DNA of 64,000 nucleotides from Duganella radicis. GTDB lineage: Bacteria; Pseudomonadota; Gammaproteobacteria; Burkholderiales; Burkholderiaceae_D. Made by a program: the position numbers and the translations under genes. Below, piece after piece: positions 13,075-21,906 of the stretch. How positions within the stretch are numbered: position 1 is the stretch's first letter; every line of letters starts with the position of its first letter. The stretch is from positions 22,927 through 86,926 of the forward strand of contig NZ_WNKY01000024.1 of NCBI RefSeq assembly GCF_009720825.1. The letters run 5' to 3'. The notes under the pieces are model-generated. The model saw only the letters and a program-made list of their open reading frames with translations. It was not told the DNA's origin and did not search any database.

Positions 13075-13737
13075 ATCCCAACACCTGCTTGAGCGACTGC
13101 GCCTCCAGCAGCGCCTCACTCCAGGCATCCAATTCCGCCAGACTAGCCTTGGCCAATTTTTTGCGGGCGCTTTTCGAAAGCGGCCCAAAGCGCCGCTCAA
13201 GCAAACGCTCCAATACCGCGACCGCCCCTTCCTTGCGTCCTCTTTCCAGCCCTTGCTCCAGCCCTTGTTTCATACCGACTTCCATGCCATCTTCAAAAAA
13301 CATCTGCTCCAGAGGGTTCCTTAATTCCATTTCTTGCTCCTTGTCCAATTGAAGAACAGCCAGCCAGTAACGTCTCTGATACGACCGTGGCAAAACCATC
13401 ATCCAGTTAATCACCTTGAACAACACGATTATGCGCTTCCTGCTCCAGCGATGCAGGAACAGTTGCCTCGTTAAGTGCCGCTTCGAGATATAAAGTTCGT
13501 CCGAGTTGTGGCGAGCCTGTTGGGTACGCAAATGGGCCTCGGCGACCCAGGCAATCGGATTGTGCGAGGCCAACAAAGCGTCGCCGCCAATTCTTTGGCG
13601 CGGAAGCGCGGCCGTTTCGACCAATCGATTTCAGGGCTGATCTCTGGAAAAAAGAAAGCAACGAAATGACGGAAAGCATGCGTCAGGGCGGCTTTCCAGG
13701 GCAGGTCGTAGCGGGCGGACGGTGCGGTGGCAGGCAT
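13073..13737 (-). pseudogene. Remnant of a PD-(D/E)XK nuclease / DUF4351-type transposase-like gene
   Basis: The first part (ATG at 13737) encodes the family N-terminus: YDLPWKAALTHAFRHFVAFFFPEI, then EIDWSKRPRFRAKELAA. It then runs into a different frame. The second frame, open from 13624 down to 13073, carries the family C-terminus: SHNPIAWVAEAHLRTQ, then the KRHLTRQLF helix, FKVINWMMVLP, the GMEVGMKQGLEQGLERGRKEG helix and LLERRFGPLS. Compared with intact relatives as I remember them, roughly 100 residues holding the catalytic Asp and Glu-x-Lys core are missing exactly at the frame change. One out-of-frame deletion near 13590-13610 explains both defects. The product would not be an active nuclease. 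It might be annotated as a hypothetical protein from the second frame alone. Confidence 0.75.
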
Positions 13738-13791
13738 CAGCCCAGTCTACGGCCACACTACCCCCTCGCCGTATTGATGCGGTACAAGGGT

Positions 13792-13797
13792 TATAAT
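13792..13797 (+). promoter_or_regulatory. Perfect -10 box (TATAAT) of the copper operon
   Basis: TATAAT sits only 6 bases before ATG 13804, so transcription would begin at or next to the start codon, implying a leaderless mRNA. No good -35 is seen at normal spacing, which hints at an activator (for example a CueR-like regulator). Confidence 0.45.
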
Positions 13798-13803
13798 TGC
13801 GGG

Positions 13804-14160
13804 ATGCCTACTCTCTTCCAGCACCGGCGCCTGACCAGCCTGATCGTCTTCGTGACGATCCTGCTGAATTTGTGCGCGCCCGCGATTGGCAAGGCGGTGA
13901 CGGTGCTGGCCGCCGATCCGCTGGTCCTGGATATTTGCAGCGCTTCGCCAGCCCCGGCGCCGGCCAAGCAGCCCGGCCACGCCATCAAGCATTGCGTGTT
14001 CTGCGCCCCCTACAGCGGCAGCGAGGCGCCGCCGCCTGCGCCGGCCGGCCTGCTATCCGTGCTGGAGGGCCACGACGATTACCCGCTGCCGCGGCACGAC
14101 GTGCCGGCAGCGGCCAGCCCGCGCACGACCGCACAGCCGCGCGGCCCGCCCGCCGCCTGA
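13804..14160 (+). CDS. DUF2946 family protein, probable copper-associated
   Basis: The protein is 118 residues from ATG 13804. It has an N-terminal membrane or signal segment (SLIVFVTILLNLCAP, residues 12-27) followed by DICSA and the conserved H-C-x-F-C block (KHCVFCAPY, residues 62-70), typical of DUF2946 proteins. The C-terminus is Pro/Ala rich. Members of this family commonly sit beside copper transport or cytochrome oxidase assembly genes, and here Sco and PCuAC follow on the same strand. A periplasmic or membrane-associated role in copper handling is therefore likely, but no biochemical function is established to my knowledge. There is no clear ribosome binding site, in keeping with the very close -10 box. 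Confidence 0.75.
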   Translation: MPTLFQHRRLTSLIVFVTILLNLCAPAIGKAVTVLAADPLVLDICSASPAPAPAKQPGHAIKHCVFCAPYSGSEAPPPAPAGLLSVLEGHDDYPLPRHDVPAAASPRTTAQPRGPPAA

Positions 14161-14236
14161 GACGACACATCGCACCGCCGCGCCCCGCCCCGCTGCGTCG
14201 CGCGGCATCCGTAACATGCGTTTTACAGGACTCTCT

Positions 14237-14848
14237 ATGCAACGTCGTATCTTCATGTCGTCGTTGGCCGCCTTGCCTTTGTTGGCGGGCGCGGCGCACG
14301 CCGCCGGTTTCAATTCCATCGACATCACCGGCGCCAGCATCGGCCCCGACTACCAGCTGTTCTACACCGACGGCAAACCCGCCTCGCTGCGCGACTTCAA
14401 GGGCAAATATGTGATGCTGTTCTTCGGCTTCACCCAGTGCCCGGACGTCTGCCCCACCGCCCTCGCGCGCGCGGTGGAGATCAAGCGTCTGCTGGGCGCC
14501 GATGGCAACAAGGTGCAGGTGGTGTTCGTCACCGTCGATCCGGAGCGCGACACCGCCGCGCTGCTGACCGAATACACGCGCGCCTTCGATCCCGGCTTCG
14601 TGGCCGTGCGCGGCAACCAGGAACAAACCGCCAAGGCCGCCAAGGACTTCAAGATCTTTTATCGCAAGGTGCCGAGCGGCAGTTCCTACACCATGGACCA
14701 CACCGCCCTCACCTACGTGTTCGACGCCAACGGCAAAATCCGCCTGGCGATGAAGCACGAACAAACCGCCCAGCAATGCGCCGACGATCTGCGCCAGCTG
14801 ATGAACCCCAAAAAAGAAACCGGCTTCCTGAAAGGACTCTTCCAATGA
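14237..14848 (+). CDS. SCO family copper metallochaperone (Sco1/SenC-like)
   Basis: The protein is 203 residues from ATG 14237, preferred over 14216 because AGGA (14227-14230) lies 6 bases before it and because it yields a compact signal peptide (RRIFMSSLAALPLLAGAAHA). The thioredoxin fold carries the copper motif C-x3-C (CPDVC) and the distant ligand His in MDHTA. Sco proteins deliver copper to the CuA site of cytochrome c oxidase or act as thiol reductants in the periplasm. The gene lies between DUF2946 and PCuAC, and its stop overlaps the PCuAC start (ATGA), so the two are translationally coupled. The three genes form a copper-delivery operon. Confidence 0.92.
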   Translation: MQRRIFMSSLAALPLLAGAAHAAGFNSIDITGASIGPDYQLFYTDGKPASLRDFKGKYVMLFFGFTQCPDVCPTALARAVEIKRLLGADGNKVQVVFVTVDPERDTAALLTEYTRAFDPGFVAVRGNQEQTAKAAKDFKIFYRKVPSGSSYTMDHTALTYVFDANGKIRLAMKHEQTAQQCADDLRQLMNPKKETGFLKGLFQ

Positions 14849-15279
14849 AAAAATTACTCTCGCTCTTCCTGATGGCCGCGCTGCCGGCGCTGGCCCAGGT
14901 CACCGTCGGCGAACCGTGGGTGCGCGCCACCGTGGCCGCACAAAAAGCCACCGGCGCCTTCATGACGCTCACCTCCACCCAAAACGCCAAACTGGTCGGC
15001 GTCAGCTCGCCCGCCGCCGGCGTGGTGGAAGTCCACGAAATGAAAATGGAAAACGACATGATGAAAATGCGCCAGCTGCCAGCGCTGGATCTGCCGGCCG
15101 GCAAGCCAGTCAAGCTGGCCCCGGGCGGCTATCACCTGATGCTGCTGGACCTGAAGCAAGCACTGAAAGACGGCGACAAGATCCCGCTGACGCTGGAGAT
15201 TGAAGACGCGCAAAAGGTGCGCAGCAAGGTGCAGGTCGAAGCCCCGGTCAGGCCGCTGAATTCCGCCGCGGCGCACTGA
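14845..15279 (+). CDS. Periplasmic copper chaperone PCu(A)C
   Basis: The protein is 144 residues with a signal peptide (KKLLSLFLMAALPALAQ). The cupredoxin-like domain carries the H(M)x10Mx21HxM copper(I) motif: HEMKMENDMMKM, then GYHLML. PCuAC passes Cu(I) to the CuA centre of cytochrome oxidase together with Sco, the gene directly upstream. The start overlaps the Sco stop by 4 bases. A long perfect hairpin closes the operon. Confidence 0.92.
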   Translation: MKKLLSLFLMAALPALAQVTVGEPWVRATVAAQKATGAFMTLTSTQNAKLVGVSSPAAGVVEVHEMKMENDMMKMRQLPALDLPAGKPVKLAPGGYHLMLLDLKQALKDGDKIPLTLEIEDAQKVRSKVQVEAPVRPLNSAAAH

Positions 15280-15280
15280 G

Positions 15281-15307
15281 CAGCGGCAGGCCCGGGGCCT
15301 GCCGCTG
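15281..15307. terminator. 12-bp perfect hairpin between convergent operons
   Basis: CAGCGGCAGGCC (15281-15292) pairs with 15296-15307 across a 3-base loop. The T run on the plus side is short (GGTTTCC), so it is a probable but imperfect terminator shared by the convergent copper operon and TonB receptor gene. Confidence 0.6.
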
Positions 15308-15319
15308 GGTTTCCGCGGC

Positions 15320-17989
15320 TTACATCCTCCAGCGCAGCGTCAAGCCAAACACGCGGTCATAGCGGCGGATATCGCGTGGATTGCTCGGTATGCCATGGTA
15401 GTCGTGGTAGGTCCGGTCAAGCAGGTTCTCGACGTCGAAGGTCACGCCCATGTTCTCGTTGATCCGGTACGACACCGACGCGTCGGCGGTCTCGATCGGA
15501 TCGACGATCAGGTCGAAGCCCAGCGCGCGGTAGTTGTACGCATCCACGAACTTGCCGCGGTAGTTGTAGGCCAGGCGGCCGGACCACGGGCCACGCTCAT
15601 ACAGGGCGACGATGTTGTACGCATTCTTCGACATGCCCACGAACGGGTTGCGCTTGCCCTCATCCTCCAGGTAGCCCTTCATATAGGTGTAGTTCAGCTC
15701 CGTGCCGAAGCCGCTCAGCCAGCCCGGCAGGAAGTCATAGAACTGGCGGTAGGCCAGCTCGACGCCTTTCAGCTCACCGTCGTTGACGTTACGCGGACGC
15801 GTCATGCGAACCTGTTTGCCATCGATGGTTTCCATCGCCAGCTTGTTGATCACATAGTTCTCGAACTTGTGCTTGAAGGCCGTGGCGGTGATGCTGCCGG
15901 TCGGCGCGAAGTACCACTCCAGCGAGGCGTCGTAGTTCTTGCCGACGATGGGTTTCAGGTCCGGATTGCCACCGTTGCCGTCGTAGACGCCCAGGGTGTC
16001 GGGTGCCGAGCTGACGAATTGGCCCGGATTGAATGCGCCGAAATCGGGCCGCTGGATGGCCTTGCCGGCATTGAAGCGGGCGATCCAGTCCTTGCTCAAC
16101 AGCGCCTTCATGGTCAGGTTCGGCAGCACGTCGGTGTCGGAGCTCTTGCGGTTGGCCGCGACCGGCGTGTTGTTCACGTTGCTGAAGCCATTCACATCCA
16201 GCTCGGTGCGCACCAGGCGCACGCCGGCCGTGCCTTCGACCGGGATGGCGCCTGCCTGGAAGCCGAAGCGGGTCTTGCCGTAGAAGGCGCGGGTGTCCTC
16301 CTGGTTGTTGTACAGCGAGAACGGGTCCGGATCGCTCTTGCCGCTGCGGCCATACAGCTTGCGGGTGGCGTCGAGATTGGCGTGCTGGTAGTCGGCGCAC
16401 ACCACCAGCCATTGGTTCATGCCGTAGTCGTTCGCCAGCGGCATGGAGGGACAGGCCATGCCCGGCACCGAACCGATGTCGGGCATGCCGAACCGCGGCC
16501 CCATGAAGCCATTGCTTTCGTGCATATACGACGAGGTGCGCTTCGCCACACGCACGCCGGCGCTGAACTCGCGGAAGAAGCTCTCGTCGCCGTTGTTATA
16601 AGTCGCGTCGGCGCGCCAGTCGTTCGAGGCGCCGCGCGAGGCTTGCCAGAGGTCGAGGAAGGCGCCCATCCGATAGTTCTTCGGGTCCATCATGTTATAG
16701 CCGGGATAGTCAAACCAGGCGCCGCCATTGACGTAGGTCTTGCCGGTGACCGCCGGCGGGTCGGCCAGCAGTTCCATGATCGGCAAGGACTGTTCCCAGT
16801 GGGTGTAGGTGCGGGCCAGCTCGGAGGTCACACGCAGCTCCGGGGTCACGTTCCAGCGCGCGCCGACGGCGCCCTGGTGGCCGGTCGAGTCGTCCTGCGG
16901 GGTCTGGTTGGAACTCAGTGTGAAGAAGTGGTAGTTGCCGGCCGGCCGGGTGGCGCTGATGGTGGCGATCTGATTAGTCCCCGGGAACAGCGTGTACGTC
17001 GGATTGGTGCGCAGCGCATTGCCCCAGTCGATGTCGCCGCTCGCCGTCCATGGCTGGGCCAGCCAGCCCTGGTGGCCGACGAAGAACTGGCGCTCGGCGT
17101 CGTGATCGATGCGGGTGGACCAGCCCTCGGCATACACTTCCACGTCGCGGTTGGGGCGCCATTGCACCGCCCAGTTGCCGGCCCAGCGATTGCGTATCCC
17201 GGTATAGTTGACGTGGCCCAGGTCATACGGGCCGGTGATGTTGGGGTCGCTGGTCACGGTCTTGTCCGGCGGCGAGTTCCAGGTCACCTCGTCGTGATAG
17301 GTGCCCTTTTGGAACGATAGCCCGGCCAGCACGCCGATCTCGCCGATGCCGGTTTTCCAGCGGTTCGACACCATGCCCGACAGTTGGGGATCGTCGGCCT
17401 TGGACTTGTCGCGGTGCTCGACGCGGCCATTGATGTTGGCGGTGAAGCCCTTGAAGTCAAACGGACGCGAGGTGCGCACGTCGATCACGCCGGCGGTGCC
17501 GCCCTCGACCATGTCGGCACTCTGGGTCTTGTAGACATCCACGCGTTGCAGCATGGTGGTCGGGATGTCGGCCAGGTACAGGCTGCGGCCGTTGGCGGTG
17601 TACACCTCGCGGCCATTCAGCAGCGTCACCAGGCCGGGCAGCCCGCGCACGATGACGGAGCTGGCCTCGCCGAATTCACGGCGGATTTGCACGCCAGACA
17701 CGCGCCCCAGCACCTCGGCCACGTTCTTGTCCGGGAACTTGCCGGCCTCCTCGGCGACGATGGAATCGAGCACCTCGTCGGCGTTGCGTTTGATTGTCTG
17801 CGCGCTTTGCGCCGCCTTGCGCACGCCGGTCACCTGCACCACGTTGCTGTCCGGTGTGACAGTGGGTTGGTCCTGTGCCCAGACCGAGGCGCCGGTCAGC
17901 AGACCGGTGGCCAACAGGGAGGCGACGCTTGCCTTGAGCGTAAAGGTGTAATGCCGGGGCGCGCATTGGCCCGTTGAGGAATGATGCAT
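15320..17989 (-). CDS. TonB-dependent outer membrane receptor
   Basis: The protein is 889 residues from ATG 17989, which has GGGAGA just upstream; the in-frame start at 18070 has no such site and precedes the signal peptide too far. A signal peptide (ASVASLLATGLLTGASVWA) is followed by a TonB-box-like VVQVTGV, a plug domain (SGVQIRREFGEASSVIVRG) and a long beta-barrel ending in LTLRWRM. It belongs to the large-substrate receptor type found in Oxalobacteraceae, Caulobacterales and Xanthomonadales. The next gene on the same strand encodes a secreted GH43 enzyme, so a glycan fragment such as an arabino-oligosaccharide is a plausible cargo. Substrate assignment is inference. Confidence 0.93.
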   Translation of the reverse strand: MHHSSTGQCAPRHYTFTLKASVASLLATGLLTGASVWAQDQPTVTPDSNVVQVTGVRKAAQSAQTIKRNADEVLDSIVAEEAGKFPDKNVAEVLGRVSGVQIRREFGEASSVIVRGLPGLVTLLNGREVYTANGRSLYLADIPTTMLQRVDVYKTQSADMVEGGTAGVIDVRTSRPFDFKGFTANINGRVEHRDKSKADDPQLSGMVSNRWKTGIGEIGVLAGLSFQKGTYHDEVTWNSPPDKTVTSDPNITGPYDLGHVNYTGIRNRWAGNWAVQWRPNRDVEVYAEGWSTRIDHDAERQFFVGHQGWLAQPWTASGDIDWGNALRTNPTYTLFPGTNQIATISATRPAGNYHFFTLSSNQTPQDDSTGHQGAVGARWNVTPELRVTSELARTYTHWEQSLPIMELLADPPAVTGKTYVNGGAWFDYPGYNMMDPKNYRMGAFLDLWQASRGASNDWRADATYNNGDESFFREFSAGVRVAKRTSSYMHESNGFMGPRFGMPDIGSVPGMACPSMPLANDYGMNQWLVVCADYQHANLDATRKLYGRSGKSDPDPFSLYNNQEDTRAFYGKTRFGFQAGAIPVEGTAGVRLVRTELDVNGFSNVNNTPVAANRKSSDTDVLPNLTMKALLSKDWIARFNAGKAIQRPDFGAFNPGQFVSSAPDTLGVYDGNGGNPDLKPIVGKNYDASLEWYFAPTGSITATAFKHKFENYVINKLAMETIDGKQVRMTRPRNVNDGELKGVELAYRQFYDFLPGWLSGFGTELNYTYMKGYLEDEGKRNPFVGMSKNAYNIVALYERGPWSGRLAYNYRGKFVDAYNYRALGFDLIVDPIETADASVSYRINENMGVTFDVENLLDRTYHDYHGIPSNPRDIRRYDRVFGLTLRWRM

Positions 17990-18112
17990 AAGTCTCCCAA
18001 TAATTGTTATATGAATCGTTACACGGGTGTTGCCAGATCCATATTGGCAACACGATGTTTTGCAATCCAATCAATTATTCGGCGGACTTGATATCCGGTC
18101 TGACATCGGGGT

Positions 18113-18219
18113 TTCCCGCCGCAGGCTTTAGCCAAGGGCCGGCGGCGGGAAGACGGAAATCCCTACGGCAAATTCAGGAAATCCCGACAGGCCCAGCCGG
18201 GCTCACACGCCGGCTGGGC
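18113..18219. repeat. Two strong hairpins in the TonB receptor/GH43 intergenic region
   Basis: TTCCCGCCGC (18113-18122) pairs with 18142-18151, enclosing an inner GGCTTTAGCC hairpin (18124-18133). A second perfect 10-bp stem (18191-18200 with 18210-18219) is followed on the plus strand by TGCTTTTTC. The second may act as the GH43 terminator on the minus strand, though the T run favours the plus strand, where no gene ends. Confidence 0.6.
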
Positions 18220-18237
18220 TGCTTTTTCGCAACAGTT

Positions 18238-19761
18238 TTATTTGATGAACGGCCAGCCATCGGCGGTAAAGCCCAGCTGATTGATGGCCAGCGTGGCGCG
18301 GCCGCCATTGTTACCGTCGTAATAGTGATAGACGAACGTCGGCGTGTTGTTATTGCCGGTGTCGGTGAAGACGCTGCCGCCGCCCGGGCCGATGATGTTG
18401 CCGTGGGTGCTGACCAGGATGGTGCCGCCGCCGGCAGTCAGCGCTACACCGCCGCGGTCAACGTATGGACCGGTCACGCTAGTGGCGCGGCCGACGATGG
18501 TGCGGTAGGTGCTGGTCGTGCCATTGCAGCAGGCATTGATCGGCGCGAAGTAGTAGTAATAGCCATTGTAGTAGTAGATGAACGGCCCCTCCTCGCCCGC
18601 CGATGGCTGGCCCCGTTTTGCCAGCGTGACCACGGAAGTGTTGGCTTTTTTCAGCCCGGTCGCGGGGTCGAGCTGCATCAAGTGGGTGCCATCGGTCCAC
18701 GAGCCCCACGCCATCCACCAGTTGCCGCTGGCATCAAGGAAAGGCGCCGGGTCGATCGCATTGTCCGTGGTGGCCCAGAAGCCCGCCGGCGGCGCAGTGG
18801 TGCTGCTGTTCCAGGACTTGGTGACAAAACCCTTGTCGACCCATGGTCCCGCCGGCGATGCGCTGGTGGCCACGCCGATCACGGCCTCGGCGCCGGTGCT
18901 GGGCAAATACGGGATCGAGTAGTACTGGTAATAGGTGCCGTTCACAAACATCAGGCTGGGCGCCCAAATGTCGGTGTTGGCGCCGTTGTTCCAGCCCTTC
19001 GGCGTCTGCAAACCGCTCCAGGTGCTGAAATCCGGCCCGATCGGCGGGCAGTTCGGCGCGTAACCGCCCATCTGCGCGGTGGTGCAGTTGGTGTACATCG
19101 AGAAGTTGACGCCGTCCGTCGAGGTGGCCAAAGTCTGGTGCGATCCATACAGCCAGTATTTGCCGCTGCCGTCGCGCAGCATATACGGGTCGTGCACGAA
19201 GATGCCATTGCCGGCCACTGTGCGCGGCGCCGGATAAGGGCTGACCTGGGTGTTCACCAGTTGCCATTCCTGGCAGGTGCAGCCGGTCGAGCCCCACTGG
19301 TCGATGGTGGCCGTATTCAGCGTGCTGGCCATGTACGCTTCCAGATATTTGCCGCTGTTGACGTTCTGGATCAGGAAGTTGCCGTCGGCGGCCTGGGTGA
19401 CGGTCCACAGATGATCCCGGGTGCCGTTGTCGGACCATTGCACGACCTGGGCGCCGTCGGCGGTGGAAGCGTTGGCGACACCCAGCACCTGATGCGTCAA
19501 CATATTTTCAATGTTGTACTGGCCATTCCCCATCGGCATAAAGTGCCAGAGGTGGTCGGTGGTGCCGTTGTCCTGCCATTGAACGACCTTGGCCCCGGCC
19601 TGCTGGCTGGCGCCGTCAATGCCCAGCACCAGGCCGCTGTTAACATTCCTGATCTTGTACTGCACGCTGGTGTTGATGGTGATCGGGGTGGCCGCGTGCG
19701 CGCAAGCGAATATGCTGGTCAGTCCGACCAGCATGGCGATATATAGCAATATTCTTTTCAT
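18238..19761 (-). CDS. Secreted beta-trefoil (RICIN) plus glycoside hydrolase family 43 enzyme, probable arabinanase/arabinosidase
   Basis: The protein is 507 residues from ATG 19761, with GGAGGAGC 5 bases upstream and a signal peptide directly after (RILLYIAMLVGLTSIFACAHA). Residues about 30-170 form a ricin-type beta-trefoil with three related units containing VVQWQDNG, VVQWSDNG and TIDQWGS, a carbohydrate-binding module. Residues about 185-507 are a GH43 five-blade propeller with candidate catalytic residues Asp in VHDPYML (base), Asp in NAIDPAPF (pKa modulator) and Glu in EEGPFIYY (acid). GH43 enzymes act on arabinan, xylan side chains or galactan. The adjacent TonB receptor may import the products. 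The exact linkage cleaved cannot be told. Confidence 0.88.
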   Translation of the reverse strand: MKRILLYIAMLVGLTSIFACAHAATPITINTSVQYKIRNVNSGLVLGIDGASQQAGAKVVQWQDNGTTDHLWHFMPMGNGQYNIENMLTHQVLGVANASTADGAQVVQWSDNGTRDHLWTVTQAADGNFLIQNVNSGKYLEAYMASTLNTATIDQWGSTGCTCQEWQLVNTQVSPYPAPRTVAGNGIFVHDPYMLRDGSGKYWLYGSHQTLATSTDGVNFSMYTNCTTAQMGGYAPNCPPIGPDFSTWSGLQTPKGWNNGANTDIWAPSLMFVNGTYYQYYSIPYLPSTGAEAVIGVATSASPAGPWVDKGFVTKSWNSSTTAPPAGFWATTDNAIDPAPFLDASGNWWMAWGSWTDGTHLMQLDPATGLKKANTSVVTLAKRGQPSAGEEGPFIYYYNGYYYYFAPINACCNGTTSTYRTIVGRATSVTGPYVDRGGVALTAGGGTILVSTHGNIIGPGGGSVFTDTGNNNTPTFVYHYYDGNNGGRATLAINQLGFTADGWPFIK

Positions 19762-19918
19762 CGGTGCTCCTCCAGTGGAAATGGGATAGGCCATTGCCGC
19801 CATCGCCGTACTTTCCGCGATCGCAACAATGGTCGACAAATTGTTCCCGGCAACACTTGAAAGCACCAATCGTATTTTCCTCGTGCCCAATATGCTTTTC
19901 AATATCAGGCCTGGCAGC

Positions 19919-20533
19919 TCAACGCCGCCCACTGACCCCGTCAAAGGTCATCGCCAGCATGTGGCGGACGATATCGTCGTCCGCCATCTTGCTGAATTTC
20001 TTTAAATACTCCACCGCCGGATCGCAGGTCCGTGCGTAATAGCTGAACAGGATGGCGTCGGACGGCAAGTCCTTGTTCAGCAATCCCTCCTTCTGTCCCT
20101 GCTTGACCAAGCCCTCCAGCTGACGGTTCAGCTTGACCACGCGCAGCATGTACTTCACATTGCGCATCAACATATCGCGTACATGCGGACTGGTGGACGG
20201 CAAAAACGGCAGCCCGTCGTTCAGGCGCACCCGCAGCGCCCACTCCAGCAAGGCCGACAACTTCTCCACCGGCCCCATCGCCGGGTCGAGTCCCGCCACC
20301 TGCTCGATCGCCCCGTCCAGCAAGCGGATCATGGCCTCGCCCACCAGCTCTTCCTTGGACTTGAAATGCTTGTACAGGCTGGGCTTGGAAATCCCCACCG
20401 CGCCGGACACATCATCCATGGTCATCAAGTCATAGCCCTTGCTGCCCAGCACGGCCGTGGCGGCGTCCAGGATAGCGTTTTCGCGCAGCTTGAAAGCCTG
20501 GTCTTTGAAGCTGAATTTGGAAAGAATACTCAT
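19919..20533 (-). CDS. TetR/AcrR family transcriptional regulator
   Basis: The protein is 204 residues from ATG 20533 (MSILSKFSF). An N-terminal TetR DNA-binding domain (about residues 12-60) shows ILDAATAVLGSKGYDLMTMD, then ISKPSLYKHFKSKEEL. The C-terminal helical domain has no recognisable ligand motif. It is divergent from the FAD oxidoreductase operon at 20620 with only 86 bp between the starts. A 7-bp inverted repeat (20545-20562) lies in that gap, so the protein probably represses itself and the operon. The ligand may be a fatty acid or lipid given the operon content; this is inference. Confidence 0.9.
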   Translation of the reverse strand: MSILSKFSFKDQAFKLRENAILDAATAVLGSKGYDLMTMDDVSGAVGISKPSLYKHFKSKEELVGEAMIRLLDGAIEQVAGLDPAMGPVEKLSALLEWALRVRLNDGLPFLPSTSPHVRDMLMRNVKYMLRVVKLNRQLEGLVKQGQKEGLLNKDLPSDAILFSYYARTCDPAVEYLKKFSKMADDDIVRHMLAMTFDGVSGRR

Positions 20534-20544
20534 CGGTAAATTTT

Positions 20545-20562
20545 CGCTACTAATCAGTAGCG
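20545..20562. promoter_or_regulatory. Probable TetR operator between the regulator and lipid operon
   Basis: CGCTACT-AATC-AGTAGCG is an inverted repeat with 7-bp arms. A related half-site (TTGGTAG, 20574-20580) lies 12 bp further toward the operon. The position, 12 bp upstream of the regulator start, fits an autoregulated operator. Confidence 0.6.
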
Positions 20563-20619
20563 TTTCTGATTTATTGGTAGTAATATTATCACGTCGGTAT
20601 AAAAACGCCACCCTATCCA

Positions 20620-21906
20620 ATGACACCACCACGTAAACGCATCGCCGTGATCGGCGCCGGGATCTCCGGCCTGGCCTCTGCCTATTTCCTCAACCGCCAC
20701 CACGACGTGGCGCTGTTCGAGGCCGGCAGCTATCTCGGCGGCCATGCCAACACTGTGGATATCGAACTGGAAGGCCAGCGCCGCGCCGTCGATACCGGCT
20801 TTTTGGTCTACAACGAAAAGACCTATCCTAATCTGATCGCCCTGTTCGCCGAACTGGGCGTGGACAGCATCTCCAGCGACATGTCGTTTGGCGTGTCGAT
20901 GGATGACGGCGCACTGGAATGGGCCGGCACCAATCTCGACACCGTGTTCGCCCAGCGCCGCAACATGGCCTCGCCATCCTTCCTGCGCATGCTGCGCGAC
21001 ATCCTGCATTTCAACCGCCGCGCCGGGGATTTTCTCGCCGAATGCACCTCGGATGGCGCCACGCTCGGCCAACTGCTGGACCGCCACGGCTACAGCCGCG
21101 CCTTCCGCGATGCCTATCTGCTGCCAATGGCCGCCGCTATCTGGTCCAGTTCGCCGCGTGACATCCTGGATTTCCCGGCCGCGACCTTTTTGCGTTTCTG
21201 CCTCAACCACGCCTTGTTGCAGGTGAATGGCCGGCCGCAATGGCGCACCGTGCGCGGCGGTTCGCGCAACTACGTGCAAGCCATCGCCGCTACCCTGTCC
21301 GACTGCCGGCTGAACACGCCGGTGCACGAGGTGCGCCGCCTCGACGGCAAGGTGCAACTGCGCAGCGGCACGCAGAGCGCGCCGGAGGTGTTCGACGCAC
21401 TGGTGTTCGCCACCCACGCTCCGGCCACGCTCGCCCTGCTGGCCGACGCCAGCGCACGCGAGCGAGCTATCCTGGGCGCGGTGCGCTACCAGCCCAACAC
21501 CGCCTGGCTGCATACCGACGCGGGCCTGCTGCCGCGGCGGCGCAAAGTGTGGTCGGCCTGGAATTACCTGTCGACGCGCCAGACCGATGGCAGCCGCCCG
21601 GTCTGCGTCAGCTACTGGCTGAACCAGCTGCAAAGCCTGCCGTTCAGCCAGCCCGTGGTGGTGACGCTGAATCCGCCAACACCGCCAGCCGCCGCGTCGG
21701 TGCTGGCGCGCTTTGAGTACGACCATCCCATCATGGACCAGCCGGCCATCGACGCGCAGCAGGCGCTGCCTGAGATTCAAGGCAAAGACGGCGTGTGGTA
21801 CGCCGGCGCCTGGACCGGCTACGGCTTCCATGAAGACGGCCTGAAGTCGGCCTTGCGCATCGCCGCCGCCTTCGATGCCGCGCCTGCCTGGGCCACGCTG
21901 CCATGA
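20620..21906 (+). CDS. NAD(P)/FAD-dependent amine-oxidase-like flavoprotein, first gene of lipid-modification operon
   Basis: The protein has 428 residues with an N-terminal Rossmann FAD motif (IAVIGAGISGLASAYFL, then VALFEAG, GGHANT) and the amine-oxidase-type C-terminal FAD contact (GVWYAGAWTGYGFHEDG). Proteins of this type precede DUF1365 and Cfa-like genes in many proteobacteria. In Rhodobacter, relatives take part in forming unusual methylated or furan fatty acids in membrane phospholipids, where the flavoprotein is thought to desaturate or oxidise an acyl chain. The stop overlaps the next start (ATGA), showing coupling. Control by the divergent TetR protein is likely. Substrate is inferred from context. 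Confidence 0.88.
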   Translation: MTPPRKRIAVIGAGISGLASAYFLNRHHDVALFEAGSYLGGHANTVDIELEGQRRAVDTGFLVYNEKTYPNLIALFAELGVDSISSDMSFGVSMDDGALEWAGTNLDTVFAQRRNMASPSFLRMLRDILHFNRRAGDFLAECTSDGATLGQLLDRHGYSRAFRDAYLLPMAAAIWSSSPRDILDFPAATFLRFCLNHALLQVNGRPQWRTVRGGSRNYVQAIAATLSDCRLNTPVHEVRRLDGKVQLRSGTQSAPEVFDALVFATHAPATLALLADASARERAILGAVRYQPNTAWLHTDAGLLPRRRKVWSAWNYLSTRQTDGSRPVCVSYWLNQLQSLPFSQPVVVTLNPPTPPAAASVLARFEYDHPIMDQPAIDAQQALPEIQGKDGVWYAGAWTGYGFHEDGLKSALRIAAAFDAAPAWATLP

